From positions 68,003-132,002 of the forward strand of contig JACPZK010000004.1 of assembly GCA_016195565.1 (NCBI GenBank): a stretch of DNA of 64,000 nucleotides. Direction: 5' to 3'. Below the pieces are notes generated by a model, which was not told the origin of the DNA, searched no databases, and saw only the letters and a list, made by a program, of their open reading frames with translations. The stretch is from Nitrospirota bacterium (lineage in GTDB: Bacteria > Nitrospirota > Thermodesulfovibrionia > Thermodesulfovibrionales > UBA1546). Shown piece by piece: positions 37,020 through 46,800 of the stretch. The translations under genes and the position numbers were made by a program. Within the stretch, counting starts at the first letter, position 1. The number at the start of each line of letters is the position of its first letter.

Positions 37020-37287
37020 TTTTTTTATTATACATCAAGCGGCATTATTCAGCTAAGATTATATCATTCCAAAAATACCAATCAATCATTTTTATGGCAG
37101 GCATGTGGGCTGAAAAAGCTTTACGGCAGATTGAATAAGTTCCTTATTGCCACGTCGCTATCTTTATGCCTTTCTTGTTGAATTTATCTGTAAGGGAGTT
37201 TAAAACAGGAAAGGTGGGGTTAATTTTGTCAACAAATAAGTTTTTTGTGATATATTAATGACATACAACTTATGAAGGAGGAATTTT

Positions 37288-37638
37288 ATGGGACTATGGG
37301 ACAGGGTTAAAAAGGACATCCAGAAAGGTGTTGATGAAAGTATTGCTGCTGTAAGAAAGGGAGCTACTGTTGCCGTTGAAAAGGCAGAGGAACTGGCAGA
37401 GGAAGGAAAGAGGAGATACAAAGTTTTTGAACTGAAAATGAAGGTTCAGTCTAATTTCACAGAACTCGGCGGGAAGGTTTACGACCTTGCTTCAAAAGGC
37501 GCCAAGAATCCCCTCCTTGACGCGAAAGTGCTATCTGCTATCAAGGGAGTAAAAAAACTTGAAGCTCAGATTGCAAAGCTTGAAAATCTCTCCCCTAAAA
37601 AGAAAGGCGCTCGTAAATCAAAACCAAAAAGAAAATAG
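37288..37638 (+). CDS. Helical protein of unknown function
   Basis: A 116-residue all-helical protein (MGLWDRVKKDIQKGVDESIAAVRKG) with a likely coiled coil over residues 10-60 and a Lys-rich tail (SPKKKGARKSKPKRK). A strong aaggaggaatttt ribosome site precedes it. No membrane segment or catalytic motif. The 268 bases before it hold no gene; a weak TATATT -10 is possible near 37251. It may be a small phasin- or histone-like protein; function not assigned. Confidence 0.6.
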   Translation: MGLWDRVKKDIQKGVDESIAAVRKGATVAVEKAEELAEEGKRRYKVFELKMKVQSNFTELGGKVYDLASKGAKNPLLDAKVLSAIKGVKKLEAQIAKLENLSPKKKGARKSKPKRK

Positions 37639-37660
37639 CTGCGATAGAGACAACGAAAAT

Positions 37661-37852
37661 AATCCCTCCTCGCCCCCCTTTAGAAAAGGTGGGATGGGGG
37701 GATTTACAGATAAATATTTGCGGCAATGCTTCCTGCAAATTGCGGAAAGCAGGATGCGCGGGATTTGCAGGATGTCCGGGATTTATGTCAAGATAGAATC
37801 CATAGCAAATTAAGCGAGCTAAATCTGGATTCCCACTTCCGTGGGAATGACA
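37661..37852. repeat. REP-like elements before lemA
   Basis: A cccctcgcccccc / ggggggatt inverted pair (37668-37703) and a TCCCAC-TTCC-GTGGGA hairpin near 37830-37850, both types common as intergenic palindromes. They fill the gap between the helical protein and lemA; no gene is seen there. Confidence 0.6.
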
Positions 37853-37878
37853 CAAGGGAACTAAACAGGAGGAAACTA

Positions 37879-38463
37879 ATGAAAAAACATCTGCTTTATC
37901 TTTTAATCTTGATAACTGTCTTCGCCCTTTCAGGCTGCGGTTATAACACAATGCAGGCAAATGAAGAGGCTGTAAAGGCAGCATGGGGTGATGTTGAGGC
38001 ATCATACCAGAGGAGAAATGATTTAATACCGAATCTTGTAGAGGTTGTGAAGGGATACGCTAAACATGAAAGAGAAACACTTACCGCAGTTACAGAAGCA
38101 AGGGCAAAGGTTGGATCAATACAGATGTCAAAGGATATGCTCAACGACCCGAAGGCATTCACTCAATTCCAGCAGGCGCAGGGTGCGATGAGCAGTGCAC
38201 TTTCCAGGCTCATGGTCGTTGTAGAGAAATATCCTGACCTTAAAGCAAACCAGAACTTCAGAGACCTTCAGCACCAGCTTGAAGGAACGGAGAACAGGAT
38301 AAATGTTGCGCGGACACGCTACAACAAGGCTGTTGAGACTTTCAACACATCAATCAGGATATTCCCTAATAATCTTACTAACAAACTCCTGCTGCAGTTA
38401 AAGTCCAGAGAGCCTTTCAAGGCAGAGGCAGGGTCTGAAAAGGCGCCGCAGGTAAAATTCTAA
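37879..38463 (+). CDS. lemA: LemA family lipoprotein
   Basis: The ATG at 37879 is chosen because of caggagg (37867-37873) and the signal sequence that follows (L-S-G-C, acylated Cys at residue 19). Earlier in-frame starts fall in repeat DNA. 194 residues, mostly helical, with the family start [29 protein letters not shown] and PNNLTNKLL near the end. LemA proteins sit at the membrane with TPM-domain partners; two TPM genes follow directly, so the three probably act together, possibly in envelope stress. Confidence 0.92.
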   Translation: MKKHLLYLLILITVFALSGCGYNTMQANEEAVKAAWGDVEASYQRRNDLIPNLVEVVKGYAKHERETLTAVTEARAKVGSIQMSKDMLNDPKAFTQFQQAQGAMSSALSRLMVVVEKYPDLKANQNFRDLQHQLEGTENRINVARTRYNKAVETFNTSIRIFPNNLTNKLLLQLKSREPFKAEAGSEKAPQVKF

Positions 38464-38464
38464 T

Positions 38465-39466
38465 TTGAAACTATTTACCAAGGCAGGATATAGTATTTGC
38501 GCTCATTCTCGTCCCGACAAGTCGGGACTCCGAGGTATTTTATCTCTTTATTTATCATATACAAACTGTTTGAATATCGATAAAATAAAACCGCTTAAAA
38601 TACTATATCCTGCCTGTATTCTTTTTTTTATCTTTTTGTTTACTCTTTCAGCCCATGCCCTTGATGTGCCAAAACTACAGGGGCATGTTAATGATTACGC
38701 AAATATGCTATCCCCATCAACTAAGGCTGAACTGGAAAAAGAGCTTAATTCTTTTGAACAGACAGATTCAACGCAGATTGTCATCCTCACAATCCCCTCT
38801 CTTGAAGGAGAAGTCTTGGGGGAATTCAGCATCAAAGCTGCTGAGGCATGGATGATAGGACAGAAAGGGAAAGACAACGGCATAATCATCACTGTTGCAA
38901 AACAGGAAAAAAAGATAAGGGTTGAGGTTGGCCGCGGGCTCGAAGGAGTATTGACTGACCTTGCTGCGGGAAGAATCGTTAACCTTGTTATAGAACCTAG
39001 ATTCAAAAGAGGTGATTTTGACGGAGGTTTTGTCGCGGGAGTGCATTCTCTTATTGACGCAACAAGGGGAGAGTTTAAGGCTGATAAAAATCATTTGCCC
39101 AAAAAGAAGGACACCATACACAGCTTCTTAACAATTCTTATCTTTGGTGGAATAGTTTTACTATTCATAGGAAGCATGTCACGCATCTTTGGAGGCGTAT
39201 CAGGAGCAATAGGCCTTCCTGCGCTGGTACATCTGGCGCTTACTCCAATCGGGCTTATTGCATTTATCATCCTCTCTGCTTCAGGATTGCTTGCAGGACT
39301 TTTCCTGCCAAAACTTTTCTCCTCAGGCGGCCATCATGGCGGCGGTTTCTGGCCCGGCGGAGGATACTATGGGTCAGGCAGTGGTTTTAGCGGAGGAGGA
39401 GACTTTGGAGGCTTCAGCGGCGGAGGCGGCAGTTTTGGCGGAGGCGGAGCATCAGGAGACTGGTAA
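38465..39466 (+). CDS. TPM-domain (YgcG-type) secreted membrane protein
   Basis: A 333-residue protein; TPM (TLP18.3/Psb32/MOLO-1) domain over residues about 75-195 (YANMLSPSTKAELEKELNSFE... GRGLEGVLTDLAAGRIVNLVIEPRFKRGDFDGG), then two membrane segments and a Gly-rich tail (SGGGGSFGGGGASG). The start is uncertain: TTG at 38465 follows lemA by one base but has no clear ribosome site; the first 48 codons lie in an inverted-repeat element. Likely real signal peptide is ILYPACILFFIFLFTLSAHA. Confidence 0.75.
   Translation: MKLFTKAGYSICAHSRPDKSGLRGILSLYLSYTNCLNIDKIKPLKILYPACILFFIFLFTLSAHALDVPKLQGHVNDYANMLSPSTKAELEKELNSFEQTDSTQIVILTIPSLEGEVLGEFSIKAAEAWMIGQKGKDNGIIITVAKQEKKIRVEVGRGLEGVLTDLAAGRIVNLVIEPRFKRGDFDGGFVAGVHSLIDATRGEFKADKNHLPKKKDTIHSFLTILIFGGIVLLFIGSMSRIFGGVSGAIGLPALVHLALTPIGLIAFIILSASGLLAGLFLPKLFSSGGHHGGGFWPGGGYYGSGSGFSGGGDFGGFSGGGGSFGGGGASGDW
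38481..38617. repeat. Inverted-repeat element inside the 5' end of the TPM gene
   Basis: Outer arms GGCAGGATATAGTATTT (38482-38498) and AAATACTATATCCTGCC (38599-38615) enclose a smaller hairpin CCCGAC-AA-GTCGGG (38513-38526). The whole element is about 137 bases and lies between the lemA stop and the TPM signal peptide, apparently supplying codons to the 5' end of the TPM gene. Confidence 0.7.
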
Positions 39467-40107
39467 TGGAAAATAATTCGAAGGCAAAAAGATTTTTCAC
39501 TGAAGAAGAGAAAAAAAGGATAGAAGAGACAACCCGTGATGTTGAATCCCGCACCATCGGAGAGGTTGCCGTAATGGTTGTTGGCTGCAGCAATCAGTAC
39601 ATTGAGGCGGAAATATTGGGAGGGATATTTCTCGGAGGCATCATCTCGCTGATTATAACCGCCTTATACTTTAACTCGTCTGTCTGGTCCTTCATTCCTG
39701 TGAGTTTTATCTTGTTTTTCCCGGCAAGCTTTCTATTCAGGAAATTTCCTGTTCTTAAAATTTCATTTATCGGCTTCAGAAGAAAAGAGGAAACTGTAAG
39801 GCAGAGGGCTGTAAGGGCGTTTTATGAAAAGGGGCTTTATAAGACCAGAAAAAATACCGGGGTTCTGTTCTTCATCTCCATCCTTGAAAGAAAGGTCTGG
39901 GTGCTTGCCGATAAAGGAATTCATAAAAAGATAGAACAGGAGACTCTGAATAAATTTGCGATAACCGTATCTCAGGGGATAAAAGAAGGCCGTGCCTGCG
40001 ATTCTTTATGTGATGCCATAAGAGAAACCGGAGCGCTTCTTGCAAAACATTTTCCTGTAACTCCGGGCGATACAGACGAGCTTTCAAATAAAGTGATGAC
40101 TGAATAA
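39466..40107 (+). CDS. Second TPM-domain membrane protein
   Basis: A 213-residue protein starting at ATG that overlaps the previous stop by one base. TPM domain with two membrane segments near residues 53-72 and 74-92 (IFLGGIISLIITALYFNSSVW, IPVSFILFFPASFLF), plus KRIEETTRDVESRTIGEVAVMVV and GVLFFISILERKVWVLADKGIHKKI. It belongs to the lemA-TPM-TPM unit. No signal peptide. Confidence 0.82.
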   Translation: MENNSKAKRFFTEEEKKRIEETTRDVESRTIGEVAVMVVGCSNQYIEAEILGGIFLGGIISLIITALYFNSSVWSFIPVSFILFFPASFLFRKFPVLKISFIGFRRKEETVRQRAVRAFYEKGLYKTRKNTGVLFFISILERKVWVLADKGIHKKIEQETLNKFAITVSQGIKEGRACDSLCDAIRETGALLAKHFPVTPGDTDELSNKVMTE

Positions 40108-40136
40108 GGGCTCAGCCATCACTTATATTCAACTCC

Positions 40137-40988
40137 TTACTTTGCAATCCTGTCTGAGTCAACCGGGATCAGAACTATCTCAATCCTGCGGTTCTTTGAC
40201 TTTCCCTCTTCCGTGTCATTTGATTCAATAGGCTTGTATTCTGCATATCCCGCGGGGCTGAGAAGTTTAGGGTCAACACCTTTTTCCTGAAGATACCTTA
40301 ACACATTCGTTGCCCTTGCGTTTGACAGCTCCCAGTTAGTCGGAAATTTCTTTGCTATCCTCGGCCCTATCTTGACATTATCCGTATGCCCTTCAATCCG
40401 TATCTGTTTGTCGGTGACTTTCTTGAGTATTTCGGCTACTCTGTCAAGCACCTTCTTCCCATCCTTTTTCACATCCGCGCTTCCTGAATCAAACAATATC
40501 TTGTCCACCATGCTCAGCGAAAGTTTATCTCTGAGCTGCGTAACCGCTATCTCGCCTTTCTTTATCTCGTCCTTTAATTCGTCAACAAGGTTGGTATATG
40601 TTTTTTTCAGCTCTGCTACCGCCTTGTCCTTCTCTTCTATGGCCTGCGATTTTTCCTTTGAGAGTCCGGCTATCTCTGTCTTTAACTCCGTTATCTGGGC
40701 GTTTTTTGACTTTAATTCATTTTCAAGTTCTTTTATCTTCTGTTCTTTTTCAGACAATTTTGCCTTAGTGCTGACCAAATCCCTTGTCAGTTCATCCTTA
40801 TTTGCTTCAAGCATGGCCTTGAGCGCCGCCTTCTCCCCTTCCCTTGTCTTAAGTTTTTCTTCTAAAACCGAGACATCCTTTTTAAGATTATCAATATCAC
40901 TGAGCCTTGCCTTATGTTCCTCTGTTGACACACAGCCGGAAAAGATCAGAATTCCCAGAACAACAGACAGCATTTTTATTGTTCTCAT
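40137..40988 (-). CDS. OmpA-family lipoprotein with coiled coil
   Basis: ATG at 40988 has gggaggt six bases upstream and starts the lipoprotein signal MRTIKMLSVVLG with F-S-G-C. Residues about 25-165 are a long coiled coil, then an OmpA C-terminal peptidoglycan-binding domain (ILFDSGSADVKKDGKK, IRIEGHTDNVKIGPRIAKKFPTNWELSNARA, SKNRRIEIVL). It links the outer membrane to peptidoglycan. It lies just downstream of the Omp85 gene on the same strand. Confidence 0.88.
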   Translation of the reverse strand: MRTIKMLSVVLGILIFSGCVSTEEHKARLSDIDNLKKDVSVLEEKLKTREGEKAALKAMLEANKDELTRDLVSTKAKLSEKEQKIKELENELKSKNAQITELKTEIAGLSKEKSQAIEEKDKAVAELKKTYTNLVDELKDEIKKGEIAVTQLRDKLSLSMVDKILFDSGSADVKKDGKKVLDRVAEILKKVTDKQIRIEGHTDNVKIGPRIAKKFPTNWELSNARATNVLRYLQEKGVDPKLLSPAGYAEYKPIESNDTEEGKSKNRRIEIVLIPVDSDRIAK

Positions 40989-41006
40989 AAATACACCTCC
41001 CATTCT

Positions 41007-41090
41007 TAAATTACGAGTTAAGAGTTAAAAGTTATGAGTTAAGGATTTTATTTTTTTAACTTTTAATTTTACACTTCTAACTTTTAACTT
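41007..41090. repeat. GAGTTAAG/AACTTTTAA low-complexity block
   Basis: Repeated variants of GAGTTAAGAGTTAAAAG and TAACTTTTAAT, comparable to the block at 18672-18760. Sits between the OmpA-like lipoprotein and the Omp85 gene; no gene inside. Confidence 0.6.
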
Positions 41091-41136
41091 GTTTCCTGAT
41101 TATAACAATTCAGCAATGACTCTGCAATGCTCACAT

Positions 41137-43863
41137 TTAGAACGCATGCCCGATGCTGAAATGCACCTCTCCCCTGCTTTCACCTGTTTCTCTGTCCAGT
41201 TTATGGCCATAGTCAATCCTCAGAGGGCCCACAGGCGTATTGTATCTTATGCCTGCACCGGCAGTATATTTTATCTCTGAGAGCTTTATATCGCCGTTTT
41301 TTTTCCATACATTGCCGCCGTCAAGAAATGTTACAAGGCCAAACCCCTTGCCAATAGATGTCCTGAGTTCAAGATTTGTCAGGATAAATGCATTCCCGCC
41401 TGTCGGAGAGCCGTCAGCGCCTTTAGGCCCCAGCGTATCCTGTTCATATCCGCGGACAGTAGTCCTGCCGCCGAGAAAAAACCTCTCTACAAGCGGAAGC
41501 TCTCTTGTCTTCTCAAAACCCTGAGACATCCCGCTTTTTAAAGAAACCGCAATAACAAAATTTTTACTCAACGCCTTATAAACACTTCCGTTGACTATTG
41601 CTTTTACAAAATCAGTTTCTGACAGAAGGTATCCCGATGCGGTTTTCACGGATATCCCGGCAAGCACGCCTTTTCTGGGGTCAAAAGGATTGTCCCTCGT
41701 ATCGTAGACTATACCCGGCCTTATCCCTGCAATAGCAAGCGTTCCCACATCTTCTTTCGTAAGGATAACATCAGGCTTCACCTCAAAAGTTTTGACTAAT
41801 GAAAAATCATAAAAAATCTCACCTTTCACCCTTTCGCTGAATTTCTTCTCAAAGCCTACGCTCGCAGTGTGCCTTCTCAGTTTATACCGCGTCTCACGGG
41901 TCTCCATGCTTTTCTCCGTCCTTTCTTCTTTTATGAGCAGCGCCTTGAAGGGAAGAGGTTTTTCTAAGAACCACGGCTCGGTATAATTCACTATATAACG
42001 CTGCTCAAGCGTACTGATTTCAGTCCTGAATGATAGCTGCCTGTTCATTCCAAAAAGATTTCTGTAGCTTACATCAAATGACCCCCTGAACCGCTCATAA
42101 TCCCCGTATCCAACACCAAACTCAACAACCCCCGCATTCCCTTCCTTCACCCTGACATGAACATTCTTCACATCGCCTTCTTTTTCTATCGCATCCACAT
42201 CCACCTCAGTAAACAAACCCAGCCTGTAAAGTTTCTGCCGCGTCTTCGTGAGGAGAGATGGATTAAAAGGAGCGCCGTTTTCGTAGAGCATTTCTCTCTT
42301 TATTACCTCATTCTTTGTCTCCGCATTGCCGCTTATTACTGTTTTCCCGAACAAGGTTAGTTTTCCTTCATCAATCTCAAAAATGATCTTCACCCCTTTT
42401 TCTCCGGCTTCCTGCTTTATATCAACCTTTGAGTCAATAAAACCGTTACTCGAATAAAGGTCAATAATCTTGTATCTTGCATCCGATATATCAACTTCAT
42501 TGTAAGGATCCCCTGTTTTTATTCTGACGGCATTTATTATTTCTTTTTTTGAGATAAAAATTGCCCCCTTTATCTCAATACCTTCTATCAAGGTCTTTGC
42601 GCCTTCTTTAATTTTTATTATAAGGTCCGCCCTGGAATCTTTTACTGCAATCCTGACGTCATCTATCGCCGCGTTCAGATAGCCGAGCGCGTTATAAAAC
42701 TCTGTTAATATTGCTTTGTCTGACTCTATAAGGTCTGGATTGTACAGCTTCCCTTTTTTTAAGAGCATTACATCTTTCAGATTTTTTTCAGATATGGTTA
42801 TTCCTTCGAAAGTTACAGAATTAACAACAACCTCGCTCCCCTCAAAAATAAAAAACCTGATAATAACAGTGTCTTTGTTTGATGTTATAACAGGCGCTAT
42901 CTGAACAAAAGGAAACCCCTTAGTGTAGTATAAGGACACAATCCTTGATATTGCCTCTTCAACCAGGTCATCCCTGAAGTCTTCAACCTCAAAAAACGGA
43001 GCCTCTTTAGTGAGAGTCTCTGAATTCAGCGCCGAGTTGTTTTCAAAAACGACTTCGAGCTTCTTACCCGGGTCTATGTTAATGTCAAGATTGCCATTGC
43101 TGAAAGTATAGGGGCCGACAACAGGCTTAAGAAAATTATTTTTCTTATAATAAAGCCTTATTCTCTCTATTTCTTTTCTTAAGTTAACCTGGTCATATAT
43201 GTCGCCTTCCTCTATTTTAATCAGTTCTTTATGACCTTTCGCTTCCGCAGGCCCGATGATTTTGATGCTTTTTATTATCTCAGGCATTCCCTCGTCTATT
43301 GTAAGTAAAAGATTCACACTGTAAGGCGCGCCTGCATTCTCTACAGCCAGTTTTATATCTGCGTGAGGAAATCCCCTTTCATGCAATGCATTCTTAAGCT
43401 CCTTTACGGCATCTTCCATACGGTCATGACTCATAACTTGATCTTCTTTTAATGAAAAATGATTTCTTATTATCTTCTTTGAAAGGCGTTGGTTTCCGGC
43501 AATAACGATTTTCTTTATTATATCTCTCTCCCTGACCCTTATTATTATGAAGGTTCTGTCTTCATCATTAATTTCAACAGATATGTCCTCAAATATCCCC
43601 TTGAGAAACGCCAATTTCAATCCGGCGCGGACAGCTGAAGGGTTAAAGACATCACCAACCTTTATGTTTAAAAGGTCCAGAAGTTCTTCGCTCTTCATGG
43701 AATGCAGCCCTGAGACATCAACTTTACTGACTGCAGCGTATGCTGTCTCAGCAGATACAACAGAGGGATGAGCAAGAAACGGTGTGAAAATAAAAATCAG
43801 AGCTGATAAAAAAATAGTTTTTATCATTCTTCTGCGTTTATCTGGTAACCATAAGCATTTCAT
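41137..43863 (-). CDS. Omp85-family outer-membrane protein with seven POTRA domains
   Basis: A 908-residue BamA/TamA-type protein. Seven POTRA-like repeats can be delimited by their strand-helix pattern (starts near residues 42, 115, 192, 267, 344, 421, 498), followed by the 16-strand barrel domain with VRGYEQDTLGPKG (substrate-binding VRGF/Y-like motif) and a C-terminal strand ending GHAF, the beta-signal. Signal peptide is MIKTIFLSALIFIF; ATG at 43827 gives it at once, the ATG at 43863 adds 12 residues. It inserts proteins or lipids into the outer membrane with the TamB partner encoded next. Confidence 0.88.
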   Translation of the reverse strand: MKCLWLPDKRRRMIKTIFLSALIFIFTPFLAHPSVVSAETAYAAVSKVDVSGLHSMKSEELLDLLNIKVGDVFNPSAVRAGLKLAFLKGIFEDISVEINDEDRTFIIIRVRERDIIKKIVIAGNQRLSKKIIRNHFSLKEDQVMSHDRMEDAVKELKNALHERGFPHADIKLAVENAGAPYSVNLLLTIDEGMPEIIKSIKIIGPAEAKGHKELIKIEEGDIYDQVNLRKEIERIRLYYKKNNFLKPVVGPYTFSNGNLDINIDPGKKLEVVFENNSALNSETLTKEAPFFEVEDFRDDLVEEAISRIVSLYYTKGFPFVQIAPVITSNKDTVIIRFFIFEGSEVVVNSVTFEGITISEKNLKDVMLLKKGKLYNPDLIESDKAILTEFYNALGYLNAAIDDVRIAVKDSRADLIIKIKEGAKTLIEGIEIKGAIFISKKEIINAVRIKTGDPYNEVDISDARYKIIDLYSSNGFIDSKVDIKQEAGEKGVKIIFEIDEGKLTLFGKTVISGNAETKNEVIKREMLYENGAPFNPSLLTKTRQKLYRLGLFTEVDVDAIEKEGDVKNVHVRVKEGNAGVVEFGVGYGDYERFRGSFDVSYRNLFGMNRQLSFRTEISTLEQRYIVNYTEPWFLEKPLPFKALLIKEERTEKSMETRETRYKLRRHTASVGFEKKFSERVKGEIFYDFSLVKTFEVKPDVILTKEDVGTLAIAGIRPGIVYDTRDNPFDPRKGVLAGISVKTASGYLLSETDFVKAIVNGSVYKALSKNFVIAVSLKSGMSQGFEKTRELPLVERFFLGGRTTVRGYEQDTLGPKGADGSPTGGNAFILTNLELRTSIGKGFGLVTFLDGGNVWKKNGDIKLSEIKYTAGAGIRYNTPVGPLRIDYGHKLDRETGESRGEVHFSIGHAF

Positions 43864-43880
43864 TTTGGATTCAGCCCTTT

Positions 43881-46800
43881 TTATTTAAATTCAAATCTGA
43901 ACTTAATATCTCCGCCGACGCTGCCTTTTTCATCCCGCACGCCAACCAGTGAGACATTTTTATCAAGAATATACTCAAGTTTAAGCACCTGTTCCTCGGT
44001 AGAGCCCACGGCAGATGTGTAAGTCACAAAAAGTTTATCGCCTAAAAGCCTCTTTGATGCGGTAACTCTCGGGCCTACCGTGCCTGTGGACTTTGACACA
44101 TAAGGGTCTACCTGAACCCTGTCAATGCCGGTTATGCTCTTTATCCTTTCTTCAAAGACATCCTGAACCTTGCCTGTCAGAAACGAAGCAGCTTCGCCGG
44201 CTCCAATTCCTCCCTCAAGGCCTTTTAATTGTTTCCCTATTTGCCCTACAGTAAGCAAGCTGAGGATATCCGTCTCCTCAAGTGGCGGATCAGAAACAAG
44301 AGAGAGGTTAAAACGCTCCATTTGTCCTTCAAGGCTCAGTCTTATGTTGTACCCTTTCACTATTGTCTGTGCGACGATCTCCATTACAGGGTTTATCCTG
44401 TTCTGGTCAGTAAAATCAGCGCTTGCGTTCAGTATTCTGAATTCATTGTTCCTGAAATAGACCTTGCCCTCTTTGGACTCAACCCTTCCGAAAAGGAGCG
44501 GATGCCCTATCGCGCCTCTCAAAACCATATCCACTTTCAACGGCGCACGCGCTATGTTGTTGTCCACAATGATATTCTCTGCTCCATATATCTTCACATT
44601 CAATACTGCTTTTTCTGCCCCTGTCAGTTCACCCTTCGGTCTTTCTGTAGTCTTTGCCTTGAGAAGCCAACTCTTCCATTCTACCCTCTCTCTATACCTA
44701 GCCCTGTTTACTCTTACATCGCCGGTAATATTCTGCGCATCAAGAGTCCCTTTATAGAGAACATTGCCGTGAAAATTAACAGAGAAATCTTTGGATACGG
44801 AAGTTGTGATGTTGTTCAGTTTTGTATCGAGATAAAACCTCTTAAGATTAAAACCGCTGATATAGACAACACCCGTCGCATCTATATCTCCGCCTCCAAG
44901 TTTTCCGGAGAGTTTACGTATAACAATCCTGCTTCCCTCAAAATAAAATAAACCGTTTATTGAACTAACTCGCTGGTGTATGTCCTTTAATCCGAACAGC
45001 CCGTTGCTCACATTGAGATTGCCGTTTATCTGAGGGTTGTCCCATTTACCTGCTGCAGTCAGGGCGAAATCAGCATCGCCCCTCAGAACGCCAATCTTAT
45101 TTGAAAATCCCTTCAGAGGAGAAAGCGCTGAACTCCCTTCAAGCGATATATTGTACTCTCTGCCTATTTCCATACTGCCCCGCATGCTGAAAGAGGCATT
45201 TCCGCTCCGCATCGTAAATGCGGAAAACGACATCTTTCTATTATCAAATCTGAATTCTATATCCGAATCATTGGAAAAGCTGTGTCCATAAAGAGCCGCA
45301 TTAACCTGATTTAAAACCGCAGAAGCTGAAAAGGTTTTTCTGGTTCCCGACATAACCGCATTTCCCTTCATATTGACTACAAGGTCCTCAGGAACATCCT
45401 TCAGCAAAGCTGACAGAAGAAAATCATATCTGCCTGATGTCATGGTAAGCTCTCCACTCCATGGCAGTAAATCACTCAGATATCCCTTTCCTTTCATAAT
45501 CACCTTCTCATTAAAAAGCACTGCGCTGAACAGAATATCCTTATTTTTAATAGAAGCATTTATGGCGCCTGCGCCAAGCAGTTTGCCTTTAAATGTTCCG
45601 CCTGATAATTGCCCGTTTATAGTTATGGAGGGATTATCAAAAGTGCCTGAGCCTGTTGCATTTATATTCAATACCGCATCGTCAGGCATGCCTCTCAGTC
45701 CCATATCTTTCAAGAATAGTTTACTGCCGGATGCGCTGAATGAAAACTTCTCTATATCTGAAATCCTCCCCTCAACAGTCATTGCAGAGCCGCCTTTCTT
45801 AATAAGAGCCCTTTTTACTGCGATGTCTTTATGCCTATAGGAGAAATCAGTTGTCAGAGAGTCTGCTGAAAATTTATAAGCCTCTGCATTGATTACAGTT
45901 GCAGAGCCCGAATATTCAGGATAGGAGGCATTGCCTGTTAGCTTAAAGTCCGTATTCAGTCTGCCCTTCAATGGAAGTTTTTTATAAAAGGCTGTTACCA
46001 GCCTTTCAATATCAGCGCCTCTTAATGATACTGCAAGGTTGTAATCAGGCTGTTTCAAATCGAAAATCTTCTTTGCAGCGTTAAACTTTACATATCCTCT
46101 TGCAGTGTGCTCCTCATCTTTTGCTTTAACAGATAATTGCTTTATCTCAAGGATATTTTTCCTGTAAGACAGCTCGCCGGAAACATTATCAAGACCGTAA
46201 CCTTTTAGGGATGCTGAATTCATACTCACTGCGCCGCTTATCAATGGGTCATCAAATTTTCCGGTTATTGTGCCCGTAAATTCGCCCGTCCCTTTCAGAA
46301 GGTCAAAATAAGGAGACGTGAGGTCTGCAATGTCATGAGTTATAAGCCTGCCTTTAAGGTTGAGCGCTGAAGCAGACATAGCAACTGTGCCGTTTATATC
46401 CAGCGCTGACTTATCAGTCCTGATTTCCGTATTAGAAAGAGAAAGCATATCACCCAGCACCATAAATTCACCTTTAATCCTCTTTACTCTCCCTATTAAA
46501 TCACTCCCCGTATGCTCGCTGTTGTAACTGAACCATCCGGAGGGATTAAATTCGCTGTCAGAAGAAAAAAGCTCTCCTTTTACCTTGCCCTTCGGAGCCG
46601 CTATATCCATACCGATAAGCTTGAAAGCCGGCTGACTGTCAACATCCGTAAAATTCACCCGCACTGAATAATGATCAACTTTCGGCATTTTTAAAGCTGC
46701 CTCTGCGTCTGCCCTGCCATTGTAAAGCTCTGCCTTACCGTTTTTGAAACTCATGACTCCGTTGCCGTAAACTATATTGCATTTGAGTCTGTCCACAGCA

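Noticed and set aside
37227-37257. Possible promoter before the 116-residue protein (TTGTCA ... TATATT)
   Set aside because: The spacer is 19 bases, beyond usual range; left as a note only.
38465-38520. Translation start of the TPM gene at TTG 38465 as a certain start
   Set aside because: No Shine-Dalgarno and the codons fall in an inverted-repeat element; recorded as uncertain.
44170-45840. Plus-strand ORFs of 80-240 codons opposite tamB and others
   Set aside because: They are antisense shadows of tamB, with Ser/Phe-rich translations and no ribosome sites.
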